DNA of 64,000 nucleotides from Nyssa sinensis (lineage: Eukaryota > Streptophyta > Magnoliopsida > Cornales > Nyssaceae), in contig CM018048.1 of NCBI GenBank assembly GCA_008638375.1, positions 51,975,847 through 52,039,846 on the forward strand, written 5' to 3'. The notes under the pieces are model-generated. The model made no database searches and was not told the origin of the DNA. It saw only the letters and a program-made list of their open reading frames with translations. Below are positions 33,786 through 46,113 of this stretch, piece after piece. Every line of letters starts with the position of its first letter. Position 1 is the stretch's first letter. Both the position numbers and the translations under genes were made by a program.

Positions 33786-34360
33786 TTTCTTTTGTAATGA
33801 TGAGGAACTTCATCGGTGGGTTGCACCTCAAACAAGCAAAACTCACTAACCCTTACCATTGTCATTTCAAACGAGCTTGCAAGAAAGGTGACCCCAAGAG
33901 CATTTGCGGAGTACTGAATCCAGGACGTTATATTAAGAAACACTTATTCTTCTGGCATTTCCAACCAAGCTACCCCCAAAATTGAATGGTCCTTTACTTC
34001 GATGCTTTAAATAGCATGTGTTATATTCCTAATTGTATTTTCAATATAATGTCGGGATATGATGATTTTAAGTCTCACAAGTATGCAATTTCTATATCTT
34101 AACATATCACATTAAAAATTCAATTAAAAATATAAATTAAGAATAGTTAGTCCTAGTCATTAACTATGATGGCTTTTCGGAGTTTGGAAATGTGAAGGTT
34201 ATAGGCTGGGCCTAACTTATCATCCATTCAATGGGCATAGTCTTGGAATTTTCCTTTACACACACACACACAATAGTAAAATATCAATTCAGGTGTATCA
34301 TAATCTTTGAAATTTCTTAGGATGAGTTGTCCAGCTGATCATCACGTTTTCTCCAAACCA

Positions 34361-34384
34361 CAGCCGCCCCCTATCTATATAAAC
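34361..34384 (+). promoter_or_regulatory. GCC-box and TATA of the 34464 gene
   Basis: AGCCGCC at about 34361-34367 is followed closely by CTATCTATATAAAC. AGCCGCC is the known binding core of ERF factors and is typical of PR genes. The whole block from about 34200 is repeated before the gene at 38045. Confidence 0.7.
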
Positions 34385-34463
34385 CCCCAACTATTAGGTT
34401 CTCAACACAAAACACAAATTGCCTAAGCCCATAACCTTCTTTCACTTCACTCTCCGTACCAAC

Positions 34464-35147
34464 ATGGGCTTCACCAAAAATCTCCTCATTTCAAGTTATC
34501 TTCTCTTTAGCCTTTGCTTCACCTTAACCCATGCAGCCACCTATGATATCGTAAACCAATGTGGCTACACGGTCTGGGCTGCCGCCTCACCCGGCGGGGG
34601 CAGGCGCCTCGACCAAGGCCAGACTTGGACCATCAATGTGAATCCTGGCACAACCATGGCTCGCATATGGGGCCGAACCAACTGCAACTTCGATGCCAAT
34701 GGCCGAGGCCGATGCGAGACCGGTGACTGCAATGGGCTCCTAGAATGCCAAGGTTGGGGTAGCCCACCAAATACCCTAGTCGAGTTCGCTTTGAACCAGC
34801 AGCCTGGTAACTTGGACTACAATGACATCTCTCTCGTCGACGGATTCAACATTCCAGTAGACTTTAGCCCCACCACCAGCACGTGTCGGGGGATCAGATG
34901 TGCTGCTGCCATAAACCAGGAGTGTCCGACCGAGTTGAGGGCCCCAGGTGGCTGTAACAACCCATGCACGGTGTACCAAACCAACGAGTATTGTTGCACC
35001 AATGGGCCTGGGAGCTGTGGGCCTACACCACTTTCCATGTTTTTCAAACAGAGATGTCCAGATGCTTATAGCTATCCTCAAGATGATGAAACCAGTGTGT
35101 TCACCTGCCCTGGTGGTACCAACTATAGGGTTGTTTTCTGCCCATAA
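34464..35147 (+). CDS. Thaumatin-like (osmotin/PR-5) protein, copy 6, intact
   Basis: Intact single-exon gene of 227 aa. I start it at ATGGGCTTC (34464) because a canonical signal peptide follows at once ([17 protein letters not shown], cut near [12 protein letters not shown]) and the frame upstream has no ATG. All 16 cysteines are present. The signature [16 protein letters not shown] and [13 protein letters not shown] are clear, and the acidic-cleft residues R, E, D, D, D seem retained. The protein stops at VVFCP with no tail, which suggests secretion rather than vacuolar targeting (inference). A two-residue QQPG replaces the FG found in the sister protein at 38045. The sister is about 95% alike by eye. 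Confidence 0.95.
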   Translation: MGFTKNLLISSYLLFSLCFTLTHAATYDIVNQCGYTVWAAASPGGGRRLDQGQTWTINVNPGTTMARIWGRTNCNFDANGRGRCETGDCNGLLECQGWGSPPNTLVEFALNQQPGNLDYNDISLVDGFNIPVDFSPTTSTCRGIRCAAAINQECPTELRAPGGCNNPCTVYQTNEYCCTNGPGSCGPTPLSMFFKQRCPDAYSYPQDDETSVFTCPGGTNYRVVFCP

Positions 35148-35168
35148 GTATTGAGGCACCTTTTCTCC

Positions 35169-35224
<56 letters not shown>

Positions 35225-36434
35225 GATTACGGAAAACTACTTGGATGTATAATAAGAGATTACAAGTCTCATTCTTTTGTGAGATTCATGTAATTCTATG
35301 AGCAAATAATGTTCATCAAAGTTATAATATATAGCCAATAATGTCAAGATTTAGCTGGGCACAATAATGTTAATCAAAGTTTTAATAGCCAATAAACTTT
35401 GTGAGATTCAAATGATATTGTTATTGTGCTGATGAGATTTTGTTGTGTATATACTTGATGAATGCTTAGATTACTCAATTGCTAATCTTAATCACTTAAT
35501 CTGTCAGTAACCTGTTAAGGACGTATTTGTTAAAAAAAATTCTCAGCAAAGGGCTATATAAAAAATAATTAAATAAAAATGTGGAAATCAAGAATGACAA
35601 AATAACCTGTTCACATTCCTACTGAAGAGATTTCAAGAGAAGCTAGGGGACAATGGCCCCCCAAACTTTTAAACTTTTTAGTTTTTTACCCCAATTTTCA
35701 ATTGAAATTTAAAAAAAAAATTACGAGTTTCTTTCCCAAATTTTTTATATTTTCACAAAAGACCCCTTTGAATTCTATTTTTTTTTTTTTTTTTGTCCCC
35801 TAAGTCCATGGTCTAGATCCACTATTAGCAATAATAATCTATATATACAAACCAAAGAAAAAAAAAAGGCATATGTGATCTATTATCAAGCCTGCATTTA
35901 GAGCAAGACTCATTACCACTGAACCCAGCTTACTTGAACTAACTCATGACTTAGTTTAGAAAGCTCAGTCTAGGAAGAATATTCATAGGATTTTGATGAA
36001 ATAATAGGCCTCTCACGGGCAGCCACAGCACAGATACGACAGGACCCAATTAAAAAACTGATGACGAGAGGAATGGATTTAGTATAGACCTACATTTTGG
36101 CGTTATTTATTCAAAGTAACTATCCTTCAATTTTACTTTCGAAGGGTACGAAAGAAATCAGATTGATTTTTCGATCAAAAGTACCATGTGAAATCTTTGA
36201 TTTTTCCTCTTCCTCTATCCCTATCTCATAGGTACAGTGTTTGAATCAATAGAGAACTCATATATCTACCCCATTTTTTTTGGGTTAGCCAAAAGAGGTT
36301 AATTACATGAGTTTCAAACTTAAATTTTGATTAATAATCAGTTTTAGTTTTATCTTTTCTCCCACCTTCAGAAGAATAAAGGATAGGCATTTCCTCTTAT
36401 TGTGACTTTTTCTTGGCTTCCTAGTCCTTGCACT
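35148..36434. other. 3' flank of the 34464 gene
   Basis: No gene. (CT)n then (AT)n lie at 35166-35224. Large parts are repeated at 38726-39760, including GAGATTTCAAG...GCTAGGGGACAATG. Positions 35390-35510 are missing from the other copy. Confidence 0.6.
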
Positions 36435-36439
36435 ATAAT

Positions 36440-36609
36440 TTAAGATGGCTAGCTACCCTCTAGATGAAGAAAATAATTGAGTGGGACAGTCGTGCTATTG
36501 TTATTATAATTTGAGCATCACAGTGAAACTCATTTAGATCATATAAAAGCTACAAACTACAGTAACAATTATACCATGCCACCTGATCGCTCGTCATAAT
36601 AGTGGTACC

Positions 36610-36658
<49 letters not shown>

Positions 36659-36685
36659 TGTGTTTTGTCCATGAAATAGCTCTTT
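36440..36685 (+). pseudogene. Very degraded 3' relic of a thaumatin-like gene
   Basis: Two short matches to the end of the family occur in the right order. AAGATGGCTAGCTACCCTCT at about 36443 resembles the DAYSYPQDD codons. GTGGTACCAACTAT ... GTTTTGTCCATGA at 36602-36675 resembles GGTNY..VFCP, with an (AT)n expanded in the middle. Intervening codons are lost. A second copy lies at about 39765-39880, so the relic predates the 34/38-kb duplication. Confidence 0.5.
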
Positions 36686-36689
36686 CATT

Positions 36690-37879
36690 AATCACTCTAC
36701 TACTATATATGCATGTATATATAATAAAAGCTCACAAATTTTATTCCCATACAGTCTGTACTAGACAGTGGTGAATCTAGATTATGAACCTAGGATGACA
36801 AAAATTTAAAAATTAGAATTTAATGAGATTTCTTTGTGAAAAATATAAATATTAGGGGGCAACTCCTAATTTTTTTTATAAAAAAAATCTAAAAAATCAG
36901 ATTTTTAAGAATTTCGGCTGCCCCACATGTGCCAGAAATGTTAGGTGTAAAGGTTGAAATTTCTCTTCCCACTAGAGTTGTTTATTGCTCTTATCCTGGG
37001 CTTACCCCACCCATTTACCCTGAAGGAAAAACGGAATTATCTTTCTTGATCTCACACCAAATTCAGGCCCATATTACAGAGACCCAACCAGGGGGACAAA
37101 GACTCTATCAGGCCCAACATTGAAAATAGTAGATTCAGTTTTAGACTTACCATAAGTGGACAGCAGTTTTGAGAAAATCTTTGCTGCACCGCGCCGTCTT
37201 GGCTAGCAAGAAGGCCCCAAATTTAATATAACTCTAACAATATAGTATTATTAAGTCTAACTCTCCTAAAAGTCTCAAATAAAAGGCTAATTAATTTTTA
37301 ATTTAAGAAAAACAAATTAAAAATCAAACCAACTATATGTTATCAAAAAATAAAAATCAAAAAGAAAAATGGATCGGTCGTATGATACTAAATCATCATA
37401 TAAAAAAAAAAAAATTCAACCTACTATTTTTTTTTCAACGAATGTAAGTTTATAATTTTTTTCCTTTTATCATTTATTATTTATCTTATTTGAATTAATA
37501 AAATTTAACAGTCCCAACATATATATATGTTATTGTCTATTACTTAATTAATAATTTTTCTAAATGAATAGTTCTAAACCAATTAATATACAATTAATAT
37601 ATATACACTCTTCGTAAAAAGAATCACTATGGAGGATAGATTCCCTTGTTCAACCATGTAGATATTTTATTACACTATATATATTTGAAAATATAATGTA
37701 ATAAATACTTTTAATAGATATATTTAGTCATATTATTAAATAATATATATATATATATATATATTAACAAGACTTGAATACAAGAACTTGTCATCCATTC
37801 AATGGGCATAGTCTTGGAATTTTCCTTTATACACACACACACGCAATAGTAAAATATCAATTCGAGTGTATCATAATCT
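36690..37879. other. Intergenic, no gene seen
   Basis: Positions 36800-37080 are repeated at 41510-41800 (GGGGGCAACTCCTAATTTTT, GTTAGGTGTAAAGGTTG), with differing deletions. Positions 37430-37770 are repeated at 41830-42160. (AT)n is at about 37742-37764. Confidence 0.6.
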
Positions 37880-37940
37880 TTGAAATTTCTTAGGATGACC
37901 TTGTCTTGTGCATCTGATCATCACGTCTTCTCCAAACCAC

Positions 37941-37962
37941 AGCCGCCTCCTATCTATATAAA
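37941..37962 (+). promoter_or_regulatory. GCC-box and TATA of the 38045 gene
   Basis: AGCCGCC at 37941-37947 is followed by TATCTATATAAAC. The order and spacing match the 34464 gene, and the 150 bases upstream are nearly the same in both. Confidence 0.7.
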
Positions 37963-38044
37963 CCCCCCAACTATTAGGCTCTCAACACAAAACACAAATT
38001 GCCTAAAGCCCATAACCTTCTTTCACGTCACTCTCCTTACCAAC

Positions 38045-38725
38045 ATGGGCTTCACCAAAAATCTCCTCATTTCAAGTTCTCTTCTCTTTAGCCTTTGCTT
38101 CACCTTAACCCATGCAGCCACCTATGATATCGTAAACCAATGTGGTTACACGGTCTGGGCTGCTGCTTCACCCGGCGGGGGCAGGCGCCTCGACCAAGGC
38201 CAGACTTGGACCATCAACGTAAACCCCGGCACAACCATGGCTCGCATATGGGGCCGAACTAACTGCAACTTCGATGCCAATGGCCGAGGCCGATGCGAAA
38301 CTGGTGACTGCAATGGGCTCTTGGAATGCCAAGGCTATGGTAGCCCACCAAATACCCTAGCCGAGTTCGCTTTGAACCAATTCGGTAACTTGGACTACAA
38401 TGACATCTCTCTCGTAGACGGATTCAACATTCCAATGGACTTTAGCCCCACCACCAGCACGTGTCGGGGGATCAGATGTGCCGCCACCATAAACGAGGAG
38501 TGTCCTGCCGAGTTGCGGGCCCCAGGTGGCTGCAACAACCCATGCACGGTGTACCAAACCAACGAGTATTGTTGCACCAATGGGCCTGGGACTTGTGGGC
38601 CTACACCACTTTCCATGTTTTTCAAACAGAGGTGTCCCGATGCTTACAGCTATCCTCAGGATACTCAAAACACTGTGTACACATGCCCCGGTGGTACTAA
38701 CTATAGGGTTGTTTTCTGCCCATAA
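38045..38725 (+). CDS. Thaumatin-like (osmotin/PR-5) protein, copy 7, intact
   Basis: Intact single-exon gene of 226 aa, tandem sister of the 34464 gene. The start is set at ATGGGCTTC for the same reason: the signal peptide [17 protein letters not shown] follows. A longer in-frame reading upstream (from 37880) lies over the promoter and TATA and is rejected. It has 16 cysteines, the [16 protein letters not shown] signature, [13 protein letters not shown], and ends VVFCP with no tail. Differences from the sister cluster late in the protein (DTQNTVYTC against DDETSVFTC). Confidence 0.95.
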   Translation: MGFTKNLLISSSLLFSLCFTLTHAATYDIVNQCGYTVWAAASPGGGRRLDQGQTWTINVNPGTTMARIWGRTNCNFDANGRGRCETGDCNGLLECQGYGSPPNTLAEFALNQFGNLDYNDISLVDGFNIPMDFSPTTSTCRGIRCAATINEECPAELRAPGGCNNPCTVYQTNEYCCTNGPGTCGPTPLSMFFKQRCPDAYSYPQDTQNTVYTCPGGTNYRVVFCP

Positions 38726-38746
38726 GTATTGAGCCTCATTTTCTCC

Positions 38747-38794
<48 letters not shown>

Positions 38795-39764
38795 GATTAT
38801 GGAAAACTACTTGGATGTATAATAAGAGATTACAGGTCTCATTCTTTTGTGAGATTCATGTAATTTTATGAGCAAATAATGTTCATCAAAGTTATAATAT
38901 ATAGCCAATAATGTCAAGATTTAGCTGGGCACAATAATGTTAATCAAAGTTTTAATAGCCAATAAACCTGAATTGGCTTAGAATAGACGAGAGGAATGGA
39001 TTTAGAATAGACCTACATTTTGGCGTTATTTATTCAAAGTAACTATCCTTCAATTTTACTTTGACTTTTTCAGTAACTTGTGGTATTCTGTTAAGGACTC
39101 GTTTGCAAAAAAAAAATCTCAGCAAAGGGCTATATAAAATATAAAAAATAAATAAATAAAAATGTGGAAATAAAGATTAAGTAAGAATGACAAAATAGCC
39201 GGTTCACATTCCTACTGAAGAGATTTCAAGGGAGGCTAGGGGACAATGCCCCCAAACTTTTAAAATTTTTAGTTTTTTATCCCATTTTTTATTGAAATTT
39301 AAATAAAAAAAATTACGAGTTTCTTACCCAAATTTTTTATATTTTCACAAAAGACCCCTTTGAATTCTATTTTTTTTTATTTTTGTTTCCTAAGTCCATG
39401 GTCTAGATCTGCTACTAGCAATAATAATCTATATATACAAAAAAAAAAAAAAAAAGGCATATGTAATCTTTTATCAAGCCTGCATTTAGAGCAAGACTCA
39501 TTACCACTGAACCCAGCTTACTTGAACTAACTCATGACTTAGTTTAAAAAGCTCAGTCTAGGAAGAATATTCATAGGATTTTGATGAAATAACAGGCTTC
39601 TCATGGGCAGCCACAGCACAGATACGAGAGGACCCAATTTAAAAACTGAAGACGAGAGGAATGGATTTAGTATAGACCTACATTTTGGTTTTATTTCTTC
39701 AAAGTAACTATCCTTCAATTTTACTTTCACTTTTTCTTGGCTTCTTAGTCCTCCTATAATTTAA
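38726..39764. other. 3' flank of the 38045 gene
   Basis: No gene. This is the duplicate of the 34464-gene flank, with (CT)n(AT)n at 38746-38794. AGAATAGACGAGAGGAATGGATTTAG occurs near 38980 and again, varied, near 39650, a local repeat. Confidence 0.6.
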
Positions 39765-39885
39765 GATGGCTACCTACTGTTATTGTAATTTAATAATAAC
39801 ATCGTGACATCTGATCGCTCGTCATAATAGTAGTACCAACTATATATATATATAAAAGATTGTGTTTTGTCCATGAAATAGCTCT
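39765..39885 (+). pseudogene. Second copy of the degraded thaumatin-like relic
   Basis: GATGGCTACCTACTG and AGTACCAACTAT...GATTGTGTTTTGTCCATGA repeat the relic at 36440-36685 with a large internal deletion and a shorter (AT)n. Only the sister copy makes the origin recognisable. Confidence 0.4.
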
Positions 39886-40015
39886 TTCATTAATCACTCT
39901 ACTACTATATATGCATATACGTATAATAAAAGCTCACAAATTTTATCCCTTTTGTGAGGATGCATACAGGGCTGTACCAGACGGTGGCGAATCTAGAGTA
40001 TGAACTAAGGGTCCA

Positions 40016-41049
40016 TGAATGTAAAATGAAAGAGCTATTTTATCACATTATTTTATCTCTTATCAAAAGATTTTGTTTTGGATTTTGCACTAAACAAATA
40101 TGAGATCCATATTTTTATAATTAAAAATAGTATAATTGTTATTTTTGAGGGAAGGTAACAAATTTGTTATATTTGAAAGAAAGTACAAATTTGAAAGAAG
40201 ATTTGCTTCATTTATTGGAACTCTCAAAAGTGACATGGCCTGATTTCTTAAAGGTTTGCTTCATTCCTAATAGAATTTTTGATAAATTATACTAACTTCT
40301 CGTGAAATTTTTGACAATTATTTTGATATTTTTTGTAGTTTCTGAAATTATACCCACTTCTTTTACTTTATTTGACAACTTACAAATACTCTCTTAATCA
40401 ATTTTTCTTTTTAAATAGACAAAACTACCCCATTTATATATCTTTTTCAATTTTGACCAATTTTTTTATTTTATATAAAAATAAATTTAAGGTTAATAAA
40501 TTATTTTTGTTTTATATAAAAATAAATTTAAGATTTTAATCAATATTTATTTAAAAATAAAAAAAAATCATTCAAAATTGAAAAATGTAAAAAAAAAAAT
40601 TCATAAGGATTTTTTTGTCTTTTTAAAAAGAAATTTTGACACGAGGGTGGTATTTGTAAATTGTCAAGTAAAATAGAAAAGAATAGTTTAATTTCAAAAA
40701 TCACAAAAGAGTCAGTATTAAAATACTAAATTGTGATTTGATTTGAACGTCAAATGAAAGCGTAACAGAAATAAAACAATTAAAGAAAGGTTTAAGAAAC
40801 AGTCAGTATCTCTCACTCTCCTTTTGATGTGTACCGCCTATAATCAATGAAAAAAATTTGTAAATCAAATTTAGTGATTAAATATTTAAAAATTTTACTT
40901 TATTTTAAAGTTTACAGTGGGCAGATTGTTATCCTAAACTTGTGTGCGTTTGAAGGTTGTGGGTTTTGATTTTGGCTTGATGCTTTTGTTTTTCTTGATG
41001 CGGTGGGCTTTTCTTTCAGTGGATTAATTCATTTTTGAAATTAACCACT

Positions 41050-41125
<76 letters not shown>

Positions 41126-41500
41126 CATTGTACAAACGTGTAGGTTGCACGTACAAAAAGTAAAGCAAAACATCTTCCAATTAGAGAGAGGGAGAGAGAG
41201 AGAGATTGATTTTATATAAAAATAAATAAAGTAAATAATTTATTTTTATTTTATATAAAAATTAATTAATATTTATTTAAAAATGAAAAAAATTCAAAAA
41301 ATTAGGTCAAAATAGAAAAAAAAAAAAAAAAAAAAACATAAGTTTTGTCATTTTGAAGAAAAAATTTGACAAAATAGAGTAATTGTAATTTGTCAAAAAA
41401 TTTAAAAGAAGTCAGGTAATTTCAAAAAAAAAAATTGTGGAAGTTGTTTTGTGTCTCACATAGGTTGGGTCCATGAAATAGCTCTTTCATTTTACATTCA
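40016..41500. mobile_element. Candidate 1.5-kb non-autonomous DNA transposon
   Basis: Inverted ends starting TGAATGTAAAATGAAAGAGC at 40016 are matched at the right end, which finishes CATTTTACATTCA at 41500 (about 25 bp perfect). The sister spacer at about 36795 lacks the segment. A family-1 foldback element (40275-40735), a partial one (41200-41430) and (TA)n(GA)n (41050-41121) lie inside. No clear target duplication was found. Part of the end sequence also occurs at 36675 and 39880 (CCATGAAATAGCTCTTTCAT), so local inversion is an alternative. Confidence 0.5.
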
Positions 41501-43730
41501 AATCAAAAATTTAAAAATTAGAATTTAATGAGATTTTTTTTGTGAAAAATATAAATATTAGGGGGCAATTCCTAATTTTTTGTAAAAAAAAAAAAATCTA
41601 TTAAAATTAGGGATAAAAAATCGGATTTTTAAGAATTTCGGCTCCCCCACAGGTGCCAGAAAAGTTAGGTGTAAAGGTTGAAATTTCTCTTCCCACTGGG
41701 CTTTTTGTAGAGTTGTTTATTGCTCTTATCCTGGGCTTACCCCACTCATTTACCCTGGAGGAAAAATCTCACACCAAATTCAGGCCCATATTACAGAGAC
41801 CCAACCAAGGCAAAACCAAACTGTTGATCCCATTTTTTTTTTAACGAATGTAAGTTTATAATTTTTTTACTTTTATCATTTATTATTTATCTTATTTGAA
41901 TTAATAAAATTTAACAGTCCTACCATAAATGTTTTTGTCTATTACGTAATTAATCATTTTTCCAAATGAATAGTTCTAAAACAATTAATAAATATACACT
42001 CTTCGTAAAAAGAATCACTATGGAGGATAGATTCCCTTGTTCAAACATATAGATATTATATTATATTATATTATATATATGAAAATATAATGTAATAAAT
42101 ACTTTTAATAGATACATATAGAGTCATATTATTAAATAAAAAAGATATATATTAACAAAACTTGAATGCAAAAACTTAATTAATAATTTTGCATATCAAA
42201 AAATGAAGAAGATAAGTAGCATTTGGAAATACTCTCGAAGGTAGGATGGAATTGAAGTAATGGTATTTCTCACCAAACATGCCTCAAGGTCATGATAACC
42301 TCCTACAAAAGGCAATCAAGAATAGGACTTGACAATTGGCACTCCTCGAAGGACCAAACAGTCTTCTGCACTGCAAAATTTATTATTAATGCTATAACTA
42401 AAGTCAAATGCCCCTCTTAGTTATGGGCCTTTACCAAACCAAGATTGAGCTATGACAAACACAAGATCAGCTCCAAACACTACCTATAATCATGTTTAAT
42501 GATATACCATAAAGCGACGAATCAATTTAAAGCATGACATGTGTATATACAAAATTCTTCAGTGTATAAGATCAAAAGATATTTTACTTCCCAGATCAGA
42601 CAGACACAAAGATACATTGTTCAAAATAATACACCACCTCCAGCCCTTCTTCTAGAATAGATGAGGTACCAAACTGATCACTGCCTTCCATGGACTTCCA
42701 ACCTCAGAATAAGGAAATAGAGTTCAATATGGTAACTACTATTTTCGAATATCTTCAAATCCCTACTTTTATAGTTCATAATCCCATAAGAGATCTGCAA
42801 CCTATAAATAAGATTACAAATTACGGTTCTTAATTACGTTCAATTATTCTTTTCAATTTCAGTCTTTTTAATTTACTGACTTTATCATTTAAGCGAGTAC
42901 CATCGGAACCAACTCGGTGGCTCTCTAATTTTGAATTCTCAATAAGTAATAAATGGCGAGAAGCCCCTCTTATCAAAAAAAGGAACATCATTTAACTAAA
43001 TATATAATGTAAAAATTGAAGATATAACAAAATTTTTAAAAAAAATTAAATAATATTAACACTCTGAATATAACCTCAAACACCATATTTCATACTTGAA
43101 AAGACAAAGTGCATGTGAAAGTGAAACTTTGTTATCATCTCCCATTTATTTTTAAATAAACAGTGACATAATAGGATCATAGGATCAGACATCAGTGTAT
43201 AGGATAACCCAATAATTTGACTTTATCTCCACAAAGAGTCTTTAAGAACCTTTATGAGCTATCTCCTAAAGTAAATTTAATCATGTATTAAAATAGTGGT
43301 CACCTACTTTATTTACTCTTTACATGAAAGCCAAAAGCCACCACTACTTCATTAACCAACCACAGCTCACCAACATAAATATCTTTATAATGATAGTATC
43401 AGCTACTAAGTTGGCATGCTTGAAATAAACAGTAAGTATTTTTTTTATTGTATTTGAATATCATGTTACAATATATCTTTTTAATAATATTTTATAATTT
43501 AATAAAAAAATAAATCATAATATATATCATTAAAAAAAATCATTGCTACAGTAATATTTTAGTCTCATTCAAGAAATTTCTTCTGAATATATATACAAGA
43601 AGTGATTTTTCACTCTCATCCAAGAAATTTCCTCTGATTATACATACAAGTGAGACACAATAGTTGTATTGATTAGGGCCTTATTTGATGAAGTCTCCCA
43701 GACATTGAAAACAGTGCATCTAGATGCTTT
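41501..43730. other. Intergenic, possible LTR fragment
   Basis: Positions 41510-42165 duplicate 36800-37770 in part. Positions 42190-42990 are less AT-rich. They include TTTACTGACTTTATCATTTA followed by a CGGAACCAACTCGG block (about 42875-42920), a style seen in plant LTR leader regions; this is a weak inference. No coding frame is supported. Confidence 0.4.
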
Positions 43731-43734
43731 CGTA

Positions 43735-44407
43735 TGACATATGGATACACATACCAATTTTCTTCTACAAGTCATTTTCGTTCATTGCACATATAGGAAA
43801 GTAAACTATTAAATGAATAAAAGAAAATTTGGATACAGCTAACCATGTTTGAACGAGTCCACGTTCTAGAATCACTGATAAAACAATTTTTGAAATTGAC
43901 GATAATGAAATATCTTCTTCCTAGGTTGTAGACAGAGAGACCTCATTAATATTGTTAAGAGGATAATCACATAATTAAGATTAGTGAGAAAAAAATAAAT
44001 AAAAAAATAAATATAAAATTACACGTACACATAAGAACATAAAGATTTACGTGATTTGCTTTTGAATAAGATTACGTTCACGATTGGTGTAATTTTATTA
44101 TGATCAGAAAGAGTTACAAATTACAAGAGATGCGGATCTTTAACTACAAATACATAGTATTAGAACAATAAAAAAAATAATGTAAAATATCAAAAATACC
44201 CTCAAATGTCTAATAATTATCAAGATCCACACTAACCAACAAATATATATATATATGTGTGTGTGGTGTGTAAAAGAATGAACTATATGATAGAATATAT
44301 CCATGTGCACAAGCTTGCAAAAAAATCTGATTGACAAAGAGTTTAACTGTTGAATTTTGATTATATTTTTTGAACCTTTTTAAATTTGTTAAAAACATGA
44401 ACATGCT
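43735..44407. repeat. Direct duplication of about 0.7 kb, copy 1
   Basis: This is closely repeated at 45388-46113: ATGGATACACATACC, GAACGAGTCCACG, TCTTCTTCCTAGGTT, GAAAGAGTTACAAATTACAA and AACTATATGATAGA occur in the same order. Copy 1 has a short (AT)n(GT)n and copy 2 a long one. The ACGTGATT...ACGTTCACGATTGG segment resembles plant copia LTRs, but LTR ends were not found. Confidence 0.7.
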
Positions 44408-44459
44408 ATTTGTACCTAGTGAATTCAGTCTCTTGATACTAATCATATCAGATGAGTCT

Positions 44460-44690
44460 AAGAGGCTTAATTGAGTAGTACTAAAAGACTTAATTGACTA
44501 GCACCTTCATATATCAAGAGACTTAATTGACTAATACCCAAACAGCCACGTCAACAGGTAAGAAAATTTGATAAAATTTTATGAATTGACTAGCACCCGT
44601 ATGTAGTAAGAGACTTAATTGACTAGCACCCGAACAATCACGTTAACAAGTAAGAAAATTTGATAAAATTTTATGTTAAAGATAGCATTA
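44460..44690. repeat. Short tandem repeat of about 100 bp units
   Basis: GACTTAATTGACTAGCACC followed by AAGAAAATTTGATAAAATTT recurs twice with a third partial unit. Nothing coding. Confidence 0.6.
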
Positions 44691-45387
44691 CTCTTTGAAA
44701 GTATAAACATGAAGCCCTAATTGTGAAAAGAAAAAGAATTGACAAGATTTGTTCCTGTAAGGGCAAAATAGTCATTACAATAAATACATTAATAACATAT
44801 CCCCAACCATGAACCAAAACTCAAAAAACCTATTGCACTTATAATAAGACAAAGCTTAGCCGTACCCACACGCTCCAAAAAAATCTACACAACTAACGCC
44901 TAATTAACCTTAAAAAATATAAATGCTTTGAATTCAGTTATTCATTCACGAAATATTATTTTAATCATCACAAATGACGTATGGTTAACTAACTGATGGT
45001 TAATTTTATGGGAGGCACCATCTTATACAGATTTTTATTTTTATTTATTTATTTATTTCTTGATTTAGATCATCTGCAATTTGTTACAGTCAAGAATGAT
45101 GAAGGGGACAATGAAATCTCGAGTATTTGATTGTAAATTTGTGATTTTAAAATAAGATTTTTGTTTTAATGTAATTTTATACTTATTTTAAGAACTCTTA
45201 GTTTTCTAAAGAGTCTTTTTTGATTCAAATTTTTTATCTAAAAGAATATTTTTACAAGACATGCCTATAAATGTCTTTTCAAAAAACACATTTAAATAAA
45301 TATCCAAACATCTCTTAAAAAGAAAGAGATGCTTTTATTGATGGCTCCCGAAGAAATGTCTCTTTCTTTAATTCAAAATAACGTTAG

Positions 45388-45921
45388 TATGACATATGGA
45401 TAAACATACCAATTTTCTTCTGCAAGTCATTTTCGTTCACTGCACATGCAAGTCTATAGGAAAGTAAACTATTAAATGAATAAAAGAAAATTTGGATACA
45501 GCTAATCATGTTTGAACGAGTCCACGATCTACAACTTCCTGGTCAATCACTGATAAAACAATTTTTGAAATTGACGATTATGAAATATCTTCTTCCTAGG
45601 TTTTAGACAGATAGACCTCATTAATATTGTTAAGAGTATAATCGAATAATTAAGATGAGTGAGACACAAAAATAAATATAAAAAAATAAATATAAAATTA
45701 CACGCAGACATAAGAATATAAAAATTTATGTGATTTATTCTTAAATAAGATTGCGTCCACGACTGCTGCGATTTTATTATAATCAGAAAGAGTTACAAAT
45801 TACAACAGATGCGGCTCTTTAACTATAAATACATAGTATTAGAACAATAAAAAAAATAATGTGAAATATCAAAAATATCTTCAGATGTCTAATAATTATC
45901 AAGATTCACACTAACCAACAA

Positions 45922-45972
<51 letters not shown>

Positions 45973-46113
45973 TGTAAAAGAATGAACTATATGATAGAGT
46001 ATATCCATGTGCACAAGCTCGCAAAAAAATCAGATTGACTAAAAGAGTTTAACTGTTGAATTTTGGTTATATTTTTTTAACCTTTTTAAATTTGTTAAAA
46101 ACATGAGCATGCT
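45388..46113. repeat. Direct duplication of about 0.7 kb, copy 2
   Basis: Partner of 43735-44407, with (AT)n(TG)n expanded at 45922-45970. Positions 44700-45387 between the copies show no gene. Confidence 0.7.

Noticed and set aside
37880..38044. An N-terminal extension of the 38045 protein
   Set aside because: It would place coding sequence over the GCC-box and TATA; the signal peptide starts only at 38045, and the sister gene lacks the extension.
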